A model generated the notes under the pieces. That model saw only the letters and a program-made list of their open reading frames with translations. It did not search any database and was not told the DNA's origin. This document shows positions 1 through 7,057 of a DNA stretch of 64,000 bases, piece after piece. The position numbers were made by a program, and so were the translations under genes. The stretch's first letter is position 1, and every line of letters starts with the position of its first letter. This DNA comes from Bacteroidota bacterium (lineage in GTDB: Bacteria > Bacteroidota > Bacteroidia > Bacteroidales > JAAUTT01), in NCBI GenBank assembly GCA_023429135.1, contig JAEYWD010000067.1, forward strand, positions 1 through 64,000, read 5' to 3'.

Positions 1-100
1 GCCCAATAACCCACCTCCACCCTCCTAATAGCTTCATTGTCATTTCGAATGGAATGAGAAATCTATTCTTATACAAATTTTACAATAGTATTGTTTTTAA

Positions 101-775
101 ATGAGTATAAAGGATAATTTACATCAGATTTTATCAAAAATACCTCCTCATGTAAGGCTTGTCGCGGTTTCAAAGACTAAAACGGACGAAGAGATCATGG
201 AAGTTTACAACGAGGGGGTTCGCGATTTTGGTGAAAACAAAGTCCAGGAACTCCTGTCGAAAGTTGATGCACTTCCACAGGATATCCGCTGGCATCTGAT
301 AGGTCATCTTCAAACCAATAAAGTTAAATACATTGCTCCTTTTGTACATTGCATTCAGTCAGTCGATTCGCTTAAACTTCTGAAGGAAATCAATAAAGAA
401 GCTATAAAAAGCAATCGTGTAATTAATTGTCTTTTGCAGATTCATATTGCACAGGAAGAGACTAAGTTCGGATTCTCGTGGCAGGAGCTTGTGGAATGCC
501 TCGAAAGTGACGAATTCAAAAACCTTCAAAATATTGCTATTGGCGGGTTAATGGGCATTGCAACCTATACTTCGGACGAATCCCTTGTAATCAAAGAACT
601 TACTTCTCTGAAAGAAATATTCAGGAAATTAAAGCAGAATTACTTTGCAACTAACGAAGACTTTAAAGACATTTCAATGGGAATGTCGTCCGACTTTGAG
701 CTCGCTATCACCTGTGGCAGCACCATCGTAAGAGTTGGCAGTTCCATTTTCGGTGAAAGACCTAAAAAGTTATGA
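101..775 (+). CDS. YggS/PLPBP-family pyridoxal 5'-phosphate homeostasis protein
   Basis: A 224-residue single-domain fold-type III alanine-racemase-like protein of the usual family length. Family members bind PLP without known catalysis and buffer the cellular PLP pool and amino-acid/keto-acid balance in the cytosol. Visible signatures are A-V-S-K near residues 22-25 (K25 should hold PLP), G-E-N-K-V-Q-E-L about 44-51, W-H-L-I-G-H-L-Q-T-N-K about 64-74, M-G-M-S-S-D-F about 192 and R-V-G-S-S-I-F-G near the C-terminus (phosphate binding). The ATG start gives a normal family N-terminus and no Shine-Dalgarno site is seen. It is followed by a CCTCTCC-TTT-GGAGAGG hairpin at 785-801 without a T-run. 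The next gene is convergent. Confidence 0.95.
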   Translation: MSIKDNLHQILSKIPPHVRLVAVSKTKTDEEIMEVYNEGVRDFGENKVQELLSKVDALPQDIRWHLIGHLQTNKVKYIAPFVHCIQSVDSLKLLKEINKEAIKSNRVINCLLQIHIAQEETKFGFSWQELVECLESDEFKNLQNIAIGGLMGIATYTSDESLVIKELTSLKEIFRKLKQNYFATNEDFKDISMGMSSDFELAITCGSTIVRVGSSIFGERPKKL

Positions 776-813
776 TATATTTTCCCTCTCCTTTGGAGAG
801 GTCGGGGAGATGC

Positions 814-1269
814 TTAATACCCTATCACCCATAGTGTTCTGGACTGCTCAATACATTTATTTACCAGATTGATAAGGCTGTTGTTGATAATGGATAGCTT
901 ACGGGTATATTGCTCCCAGTTCAAGCCCCAGCTTTTATCTAGTTTCTCAATTTCATATATAAAGTTTGTTCCTAAAAATGTGGAACTTACGTGATCTATA
1001 AAAAAGTCGAGCGAGTTGATTTCTTTTATTTTTTGGTGATTCAATTTTAGCTCGTTTAAAAGAGGTATTATATTTCGGGCGTTGTAACGGGTTGGACCAA
1101 AATAATCGAACAGCTTTTCGCTACGTTCAAAACAATGGGTAAAAAGGTTGAAAACATCGGTATCCATGTATTGCGATTCGTCGTCGCAACGTTTGTAGGC
1201 ATCATTATCACCTGTGATATTAAACTCAACAAAATTCAGATTCCCCTTACCATAAATTTCAAGCCTCAT
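814..1269 (-). CDS. hypothetical protein
   Basis: A 151-residue protein that I do not recognise. It has an ATG start, no signal peptide and no transmembrane segment. It is rich in aromatic and charged residues (for example E-K-L-F-D-Y-F-G-P-T-R-Y near the middle) and probably mostly helical in its second half. It sits alone on the minus strand, convergent with the PLP homeostasis gene and divergent from the AmgK-RapZ fusion gene. Codon use resembles the neighbours and the frame is intact, so I treat it as a real gene. No function can be inferred from context. Confidence 0.6.
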   Translation of the reverse strand: MRLEIYGKGNLNFVEFNITGDNDAYKRCDDESQYMDTDVFNLFTHCFERSEKLFDYFGPTRYNARNIIPLLNELKLNHQKIKEINSLDFFIDHVSSTFLGTNFIYEIEKLDKSWGLNWEQYTRKLSIINNSLINLVNKCIEQSRTLWVIGY

Positions 1270-1425
1270 ATCGTCCCATTTTGGTTATAATCAAATTTAA
1301 TAAATTCTCTTCTCCCTTCGTGCTATTATTTTGTTAATTTATAAAAGCAAATAGTTTATTTTGCATTTTATTTCGTTAATAGCAACTGCGAGATATCACA
1401 TACAACCTTTTGAACTTTTAACCCA

Positions 1426-2880
1426 ATGGATGAGAAAAGAAAACTGGAATTATTCTCCGCACTTTTTTATAATAAATTTGGTATTGAGCCATCGTTAATT
1501 GATAAATTGCCTCCTTCGGGCTCATATAGAGAATATTACAGACTATCAAATGGTACGTCTTCGGCCATAGCTGCTTATAACGAAGATCAGAAGGAGAATG
1601 AGGCTTTTATATATCTTACAAAGCATTTTTATTCAAAAGGTCTACCTGTTCCCGAACTTTACGGATCAAAACCAGAGAACGATATTTATTTACTGGAAGA
1701 TTTGGGTGATGACATGCTTCTTTCGGTTATGGAGCAGCATAACTATTATAAATATGGTGTTAACGCCGAGATAATGAATGCTTACAAGCAAACACTTGAG
1801 CAACTTCCCAGGTTTCAGGTGGAAGGTACAAAAGGACTCGACTACTCCGTTTGTTATCCCCGCCATGCTTTCGACCGTCAATCCATGATGTGGGACTTGA
1901 ATTATTTCAAATACTATTTTCTGAAGTTAGCCCGGGTACCTTTCAACGAACAAAATCTTGAAGACGATTTCAATACCTTGTGCGATCACCTGCTTTCAGC
2001 CGATTGTAACTATTTCCTGTATCGCGATTTTCAGTCGCGCAATATTATGTGGAAGAACGGTTCGCCTTACTTTATCGATTATCAGGGAGGACGCCGGGGT
2101 GCCTTACACTACGACATAGGCTCAATTTTGTTTGAGGCAAAAACCCATCTTCCTGCTTATGCACGCGAAGAGCTGCTTGATCATTATCTCGTTTCCTTAC
2201 AAAAGCATCTGGATATTACCCGCGAAGCCTTTATGGAACATTATTACGGATATGTCTATATCCGTATGATGCAGGCTATGGGAGCCTATGGTTTTAGAGG
2301 GCTTTACGAGAAAAAGCCTTTGTTCCTTCAAAGCATACCTCCGGTTTTAAGTCACCTCGAATGGCTGGTCGATAATGTTGAACTACCCATAAAGGTCCCC
2401 GAACTTAATAAAGTATGGAGAACTCTGGTGGAATCGGATTATCTGAGGAATATTGCCAAGTCTCATTTTTCTTTAACGGTTAATATTAATAGTTTTTCGT
2501 ACAGGAGAGGAATTCCTGTGGATGAATCGGCCAACGGTGGCGGTTTTGTTTTTGACTGCCGCAGCATTCAAAATCCCGGGAAATATGAGCAATATAAGAA
2601 CCTTTATGGTACCGATGGGCCCGTTATTGAGTTTCTCGAAAAAGATGCCGAGCAGAAGGCTTTTATGAACGATGTTATTTCCCTTACCGACAGAAGTATA
2701 GAGAAATATCTCGAACGAGGTTTCACTAATCTTATGATATGTTTTGGATGCACAGGTGGTCAACATCGCTCAGTTTATGCTGCTGAAGTACTAAAGAAAC
2801 ATCTGACTGAAAAATTTACCCGGAAAAATCTGATTATAAATGTGAGACATCGTGAACTGGAAATGAGGGCATTCAAGTGA
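1426..2880 (+). CDS. Aminoglycoside-phosphotransferase-like (AmgK-type) kinase fused to RapZ C-terminal domain
   Basis: A 484-residue two-domain protein. Residues about 1-330 are a kinase of the APH/choline-kinase fold: the catalytic loop is Y-R-D-F-Q-S-R-N-I-M-W at about 199-209, followed by the metal-binding I-D-Y-Q-G-G-R-R-G-A at about 217-226. The closest functional family is AmgK, the anomeric MurNAc/GlcNAc kinase of peptidoglycan recycling. Residues about 345-484 match the RapZ C-terminal domain, with D-C-R-S-I-Q-N-P-G at about 376, the hallmark C-F-G-C-T-G-G-Q-H-R-S-V at about 440-451 and V-R-H-R-E-L-E near the end. In E. coli that domain binds GlcN6P and controls glmS. The N-terminal P-loop kinase half of RapZ is absent. 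A MurU-type nucleotidyltransferase is not adjacent here. A role in wall-sugar recycling or sensing is inferred. Confidence 0.85.
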   Translation: MDEKRKLELFSALFYNKFGIEPSLIDKLPPSGSYREYYRLSNGTSSAIAAYNEDQKENEAFIYLTKHFYSKGLPVPELYGSKPENDIYLLEDLGDDMLLSVMEQHNYYKYGVNAEIMNAYKQTLEQLPRFQVEGTKGLDYSVCYPRHAFDRQSMMWDLNYFKYYFLKLARVPFNEQNLEDDFNTLCDHLLSADCNYFLYRDFQSRNIMWKNGSPYFIDYQGGRRGALHYDIGSILFEAKTHLPAYAREELLDHYLVSLQKHLDITREAFMEHYYGYVYIRMMQAMGAYGFRGLYEKKPLFLQSIPPVLSHLEWLVDNVELPIKVPELNKVWRTLVESDYLRNIAKSHFSLTVNINSFSYRRGIPVDESANGGGFVFDCRSIQNPGKYEQYKNLYGTDGPVIEFLEKDAEQKAFMNDVISLTDRSIEKYLERGFTNLMICFGCTGGQHRSVYAAEVLKKHLTEKFTRKNLIINVRHRELEMRAFK

Positions 2881-2945
2881 TCAGTTAAAAGTAAGTCCAC
2901 AGTCCCTGGATTTCAGACCACGGCAAACAGACGGATAATCTGATT
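2881..2945. repeat. Dispersed GTCCA-Y-AG repeat remnant (copy A)
   Basis: The short spacer contains AAGTCCACAGTCC and AGACCACGG, the same word set as the longer inverted-repeat spacers at 26056-26145 and 58095-58222. Only one arm is visible here. Assignment to the family is by eye. Confidence 0.4.
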
Positions 2946-2972
2946 ATGAATTTACATTTAAAAAATTACTAT

Positions 2973-4109
2973 ATGAATAATTTTGTAGCTTATAATCCAA
3001 CCAACCTTCAGTTTGGCAAAGGCTGTATTTCAAAATTAGGGGGAGTCGTTTCCGAATTTGGTAAAAAAGTTCTTTTGGTTTACGGAAAGGGGTCGATTAA
3101 AAAAAATAGCGTTTATAATGATGTAATTTCCCAGCTTAGGAGCATTAATGCACAGGTTTTTGAATACGAAGGTATAAAATCCAATCCGCTTGTTGATGAT
3201 GTTGATAAAGCAGCCAGGATTGGTATTGAGAATAATGTTGATGTGATTATTGCTGCCGGAGGTGGAAGTGTTCTGGACTCGGCTAAAATAATTGCAGTTT
3301 GCATTTCGAATGCCTGCAAAGGATGGGATGTTATGAAAGGGCGTGTTGACATTCGCGGAGCCGTTCCTGTAATTGGTGTGTTAACTCTTGCGGCCACAGG
3401 AAGCGAAATGAACAGTACCTCTGTGCTTCAGAATCACGAAACCGAGGAGAAAATTGGATTCAGCAATCCCCACATGTTCCCCAGATATTCTTTTCTCGAT
3501 CCGGAATATACTTCTTCGGTTCCCGATAATTATACTGCATATGGCATTGTCGATCTGATAGCTCATTGTCTCGAAAACTATTTTGGCGATGGTGATGCAA
3601 CACTCACCGACAAGATAACCATTGCTATCATTAAAGAAGCTCTCGAATATGGTCCCAAACTGATGGACGACCTTACTAATTACGAGTACAGGGCCAAAAT
3701 TATGTGGGCATCTACATGCGCCTTAAACGGGACAACTGCACATGGACGTAAAAGCGGCGACTGGGGTGTACACAGTCTGGGACATATTTTATCCCTGATG
3801 TACGATGTGCCACACGGAGCTTCATTGTCAATAGTTTATCCTGCTTGGATGAAATATCATATGAATATAATTCCCGAAAGAATTTCTGATTTGGGAAAAG
3901 AACTCTTTGGTGTAAATACTGCTGAGGAAACTATAAACGAATTTGAGGATTTCTTTAAAAATCTGGGTAGTCCTGTGAGATTATCGGAAACCAAAATAAA
4001 TTTTAAAACCGACGAAATTCTGAAACTGATGATAAAGAACAGGGCAGGCGGGGTATTCTTCCATTTTAATGAAGAGGGCTTCCGTTATTTGATAGAGGCG
4101 TTTGTTTAA
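2973..4109 (+). CDS. Iron-containing alcohol dehydrogenase (BdhA/YqhD-like)
   Basis: About 378 residues from the ATG at 2973, which gives the typical start M-N-N-F-V-A-Y-N-P-T. An in-frame ATG at 2946 would add nine atypical residues. Family enzymes are cytosolic Fe/Zn-dependent NAD(P)H alcohol dehydrogenases that interconvert aldehydes or ketones and alcohols. Visible motifs are the NAD-binding A-A-G-G-G-S-V-L-D-S-A-K about residues 94-105, the metal-ligand helix with D-L-I-A-H-C-L-E-N, and V-H-S-L-G-H ... D-V-P-H-G-A about 266-285, which carries the other metal histidines. The order of ligands is complete. The gene lies 65-92 bp after the AmgK-RapZ gene across a repeat-like spacer and ends before a strong hairpin terminator. 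Substrate cannot be told from sequence. Confidence 0.92.
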   Translation: MNNFVAYNPTNLQFGKGCISKLGGVVSEFGKKVLLVYGKGSIKKNSVYNDVISQLRSINAQVFEYEGIKSNPLVDDVDKAARIGIENNVDVIIAAGGGSVLDSAKIIAVCISNACKGWDVMKGRVDIRGAVPVIGVLTLAATGSEMNSTSVLQNHETEEKIGFSNPHMFPRYSFLDPEYTSSVPDNYTAYGIVDLIAHCLENYFGDGDATLTDKITIAIIKEALEYGPKLMDDLTNYEYRAKIMWASTCALNGTTAHGRKSGDWGVHSLGHILSLMYDVPHGASLSIVYPAWMKYHMNIIPERISDLGKELFGVNTAEETINEFEDFFKNLGSPVRLSETKINFKTDEILKLMIKNRAGGVFFHFNEEGFRYLIEAFV

Positions 4110-4140
4110 AAGGGAAATTTCTTACCGGGCTTAATAAAAC

Positions 4141-4177
4141 AAAAAAGGGCGGTTCCTCACGAACGGCCCTTTTTTTA
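4141..4177 (+). terminator. Rho-independent terminator of the alcohol dehydrogenase gene
   Basis: AAAAAAGGGC-GGTTC / GAAC-GGCCCTTTTTTT forms a stem with a single G-G mismatch and a short loop, followed by a run of T. It starts 32 bp after the stop codon. Confidence 0.85.
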
Positions 4178-4665
4178 ACATTTACAACTACTAACTAACT
4201 ACCTAATTTATGAGAAAAACACTACTAACCTTCTAATTTTGTTTAAAAGCCAAAGCTTTTTATATTTTTGTTATTGAATTATCGAAATGATTATCAATAA
4301 ATTAATTTTCTACTACCCTCACCGTTAAATTCTGCGCAAAAGTAAAAATTATATTTAATAACACAAAAAATAATTTACTTTTTTACACTTCAAAATTAAT
4401 TTTTTTCACCCGACCATTCAAAAAACTTATGTTAATTAATTGTTAATTTTTCGTTGCAATCAATTAACAATACAAATGTAGGAATTAATTTTTAATTTGC
4501 AAGGGGTATAATGAAAAAATATTAAGAAAATTAAAATTTATTTATTTAAAAATAGGGGGTGTTAAATTAATAAATTCATATCGCATGAATATGTTTTTAA
4601 AATAGGCGCTTAATTCAAATGAAATTCTATTTTTGCTAGTTAAATAATAAATTAATAACTGTTGT
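4178..4665. other. AT-rich intergenic region, 488 bp, no gene seen
   Basis: No convincing reading frame. It contains a small hairpin with T-run (AAAAGC-CAAA-GCTTTTT, 4245-4261) and a perfect 9-bp inverted repeat TTGTTAATT / AATTAACAA (4440-4448 and 4462-4470). The promoter-like element for the C69 dipeptidase lies at its right edge. The long AT-rich leader suggests a regulatory region, but nothing more specific can be supported. Confidence 0.6.
4628..4635 (+). promoter_or_regulatory. Putative Bacteroidetes -7 element upstream of C69 dipeptidase
   Basis: TATTTTTG matches TAnnTTTG. Predicted transcription would begin near 4639, giving a leader of about 27 nt to the ATG at 4666. No clear -33 TTTG is visible. 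Confidence 0.45.
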
Positions 4666-6399
4666 ATGAGAAAACTTTTGATCATTTTATCCTTTCTTGC
4701 CATTCCGGCAGTGGGAAGCATATTAGCTTGTACTAATTATATCATTACGCGGGGGGCTTCAGCCGACGGATCGGTTATGATCTCGTATGCTGCTGACTCA
4801 CATACATTATACGGAGAATTATATTACCGTCCTGCTGCAGATTATCCCCAAGGGGCTATGATGCAGATTTATGAATGGGATACAGGTAAACCTCTCGGAA
4901 AGATTAAACAGGTTCGCCACACCTATTCTGTTGTTGGAAATATGAATGAATTTCAGGTTGCTATTGGAGAAACTACATATGGCGGAAGAGAAGAACTTGT
5001 GGATACTACGGGAATAATGGATTATGGTAGCCTGATTTATACAACCCTTCAAAGAGCAAAAACAGCCCGCGAAGCTATCCAGATTATTGCTGCTCTTGTT
5101 GAAGAATATGGGTATTACAGCTCTGGTGAGTCATTTTCCATTTCCGATAAGAATGAAGCATGGATTTTCGAGATTATCGGTAAAGGATCGCCACAGGTGG
5201 TAAAAGATAAAAAGGGTAAAGCTACTACCAAATATAATAAAGGTGCTGTTTGGGTTGCCCTGCAAATCCCCGATGGTTATGTTTCGGGTCATGCCAACCA
5301 GGCTCGTATTACTACTTTCCCTTTTCAAAAGGTGAACGATTTTTCCAATCCTAATCAAACCTGTTATCACTCGCCCGATGTTATTTCTTTTGCCCGTGAA
5401 CGTGGTTATATCAACAACGAAGTGAACGAGACTAATTTCAGCTTTTCCGATACTTATGCACCGGTTGACTTTCACGGCGCCCGCTTTTGCGATATCCGCG
5501 TATGGAGCATGTTTAACGATGTAAGCAAGGATATGTCCAAATACTGGAATTACGTTAAAGGGCATGTCGAAAAAGATCCAAAAACCGGATACGCATCCAA
5601 CAGAATGCCGCTCTGGATTAAACCCGACAGAAAAGTTACTGTTCAGGATATGTTTAAATTTATGCGTAATCATCTGGAAGGTACCGAACTGGATATGAGC
5701 AAGGACGCCGGCGCAGGGCCTTATGGTCTGCCATACCGCTGGAGACCTCTAACCTGGAAAGTAGATGGTTCAGAGTATTGCAACGAAAGAGCCACTGCTA
5801 CCCAGCAAACCGGTTTTTCGTTCATCACCCAGTCCCGTAACAATCTTCCCGACTGGATTGGAGGTATTCTCTGGTTTGGTGTTGACGATGCTTCTGCTAC
5901 GGTTTATACCCCAATGTATTGTGGTATGACTTCTATACCAAAACCTTTTGCTGAAGGAAACGGGGATATGTTAACCTATTCTCCGACATCTGCATTCTGG
6001 GTTTTCAACCGTGTTTCGAATTTTGCCTATATGCGTTATAACGTAATTATGCCCGATGTGATCAAAGCTCAGCAGGACCTTGAAAATAAATATGTTGCCA
6101 ATACTAATGCCATTGATGCCGCTGCTTTAAATCTTTATAAAACCGATCCTCAACTGGCTCGTAATTTTGTTACCGATTATTCAGTCAACGCCGGTAATAA
6201 TACCTTCAATGTTTGGGATAACCTTAACAACTATCTTTTGATAAAATACATTGATGGTAATGTGAAGAAAGAAAAAGATGGTAAGTTCCTGAATAATGGT
6301 TATACTCAGCCCGCAGCTCCATCTCAGCCTGGTTACTCCGAAAGCTGGAAAAAAATGGTAGTTGACGAAACGAAGGATAGATTGAAAGTGACGCATTAA
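4666..6399 (+). CDS. Secreted C69-family dipeptidase
   Basis: A 577-residue N-terminal-nucleophile peptidase of family C69 (PepD-like), which cleaves dipeptides. Residues 1-21 form a signal peptide (hydrophobic run after M-R-K) ending in A, directly followed by C22-T-N-Y-I-I-T-R-G-A-S, the family's N-terminal motif. Removal of the leader would expose C22 as nucleophile. The core has the typical D-G-S-V-M-I-S-Y-A-A-D, W-I-F-E-I-I-G-K-G and D-V-R-W-like (D-I-R-V-W-S-M-F) blocks. The I-L-A-C context weakly resembles a lipobox, but acylating C22 would block the nucleophile, so signal peptidase I-type processing is more likely. It is transcribed alone after a 488-bp spacer. Periplasmic or exported location is inferred. 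Confidence 0.92.
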   Translation: MRKLLIILSFLAIPAVGSILACTNYIITRGASADGSVMISYAADSHTLYGELYYRPAADYPQGAMMQIYEWDTGKPLGKIKQVRHTYSVVGNMNEFQVAIGETTYGGREELVDTTGIMDYGSLIYTTLQRAKTAREAIQIIAALVEEYGYYSSGESFSISDKNEAWIFEIIGKGSPQVVKDKKGKATTKYNKGAVWVALQIPDGYVSGHANQARITTFPFQKVNDFSNPNQTCYHSPDVISFARERGYINNEVNETNFSFSDTYAPVDFHGARFCDIRVWSMFNDVSKDMSKYWNYVKGHVEKDPKTGYASNRMPLWIKPDRKVTVQDMFKFMRNHLEGTELDMSKDAGAGPYGLPYRWRPLTWKVDGSEYCNERATATQQTGFSFITQSRNNLPDWIGGILWFGVDDASATVYTPMYCGMTSIPKPFAEGNGDMLTYSPTSAFWVFNRVSNFAYMRYNVIMPDVIKAQQDLENKYVANTNAIDAAALNLYKTDPQLARNFVTDYSVNAGNNTFNVWDNLNNYLLIKYIDGNVKKEKDGKFLNNGYTQPAAPSQPGYSESWKKMVVDETKDRLKVTH

Positions 6400-6404
6400 A
6401 ATAG

Positions 6405-6555
6405 TCCATAGCAATTAGTCGATAGTCCATGGTTAATACAGCAGATATTTATCTTGTAAGTTAAACCTTTATTTGCCATGGACTATTCAACTATCGTCTA
6501 TTGACCTGTATTCATGTATTGGCTATCGACTATCGACTAAGAGCTATCAACTAAA
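6405..6555. repeat. Dispersed GTCCATAG / CTATCGACTA inverted repeat (copy B)
   Basis: The spacer carries perfect 11-bp arms ATAGTCCATGG (6422-6432) and CCATGGACTAT (6476-6486), plus further ATAGTC/GACTAT words including tandem CTATCGACTATCGACTA near 6522-6539. The segment 6405-6432 is nearly identical to 25239-25267 (about 25 of 29 positions). It lies between two plus-strand genes. Confidence 0.65.
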
Positions 6556-6597
6556 ATTATTTTTCAATTATTTTCTACTTTAATTAAAAATTATTTC

Positions 6598-6605
6598 TAC
6601 TTTTG
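6598..6605 (+). promoter_or_regulatory. Putative promoter (-7 element) of rplS
   Basis: TACTTTTG matches TAnnTTTG. Predicted start near 6609, leader about 41 nt to the ATG at 6650. Confidence 0.6.
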
Positions 6606-6649
6606 CGTCCTATTATGAAAATGGAATTAATCTCAAAATACTCATTGTG

Positions 6650-7003
6650 ATGGATTTAATGAATGTTATAAACAGCACTCTGGCTGTAAATACCGAAGCT
6701 CCAGATTTTTCTGCCGGCGATACTATTACGGTACATTATAAAATTAAGGAAGGAAACAAAGAAAGGGTGCAGCAATATCGTGGCGTTGTTATCCAGAAGA
6801 AAGGTTCAGGACATACAGCTACTTTTACAGTAAGAAAAATGTCGGGAGACATAGGGGTTGAAAGAATTTTCCCTTTAAGTTCACCATTTATTGACAAAAT
6901 TGAGATAAACAAATATGGTAAAGTTCGTCGCGCCCGTATTTACTATCTGCGCAAACTTACCGGTAAAAAAGCAAGAATTCAGGAAAGACGCGTTTCTTTC
7001 TAA
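6650..7003 (+). CDS. rplS: 50S ribosomal protein L19
   Basis: 117 residues, the normal bacterial L19 length. L19 sits at the interface of the 30S and 50S subunits. Characteristic blocks are F-x-A-G-D-T-I-T-V-H-Y-K-I-K-E-G, R-V-Q-Q-Y-R-G-V-V-I-Q-K-K-G, V-E-R-I-F-P-L-S-S-P and the basic tail V-R-R-A-R-I-Y-Y-L-R-K-L-T-G-K-K-A-R-I. The reading frame can be opened at a GTG (6647), but the next codon is ATG and fits the family start. It has its own promoter-like element and a strong terminator, so it appears monocistronic here rather than in the trmD/rimM operon of many bacteria. Confidence 0.98.
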   Translation: MDLMNVINSTLAVNTEAPDFSAGDTITVHYKIKEGNKERVQQYRGVVIQKKGSGHTATFTVRKMSGDIGVERIFPLSSPFIDKIEINKYGKVRRARIYYLRKLTGKKARIQERRVSF

Positions 7004-7017
7004 TTTATATACTTATA

Positions 7018-7053
7018 AAAAAAGGGGCTGCAAAATTTTGCAGCCCCTTTTTT
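7018..7053. terminator. Bidirectional terminator between rplS and AsmA-like gene
   Basis: A perfect 36-nt palindrome: 18-nt arms built of six A, GGGGCTGC and four A, mirrored by T's. It gives a GC stem plus T-run on both strands. It serves the two convergent genes on either side. Confidence 0.92.
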
Positions 7054-7057
7054 GTGC

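Noticed and set aside
5131..5673. 180-residue frame antisense to the C69 dipeptidase
   Set aside because: Lies entirely opposite a well-supported gene and shows no motif.
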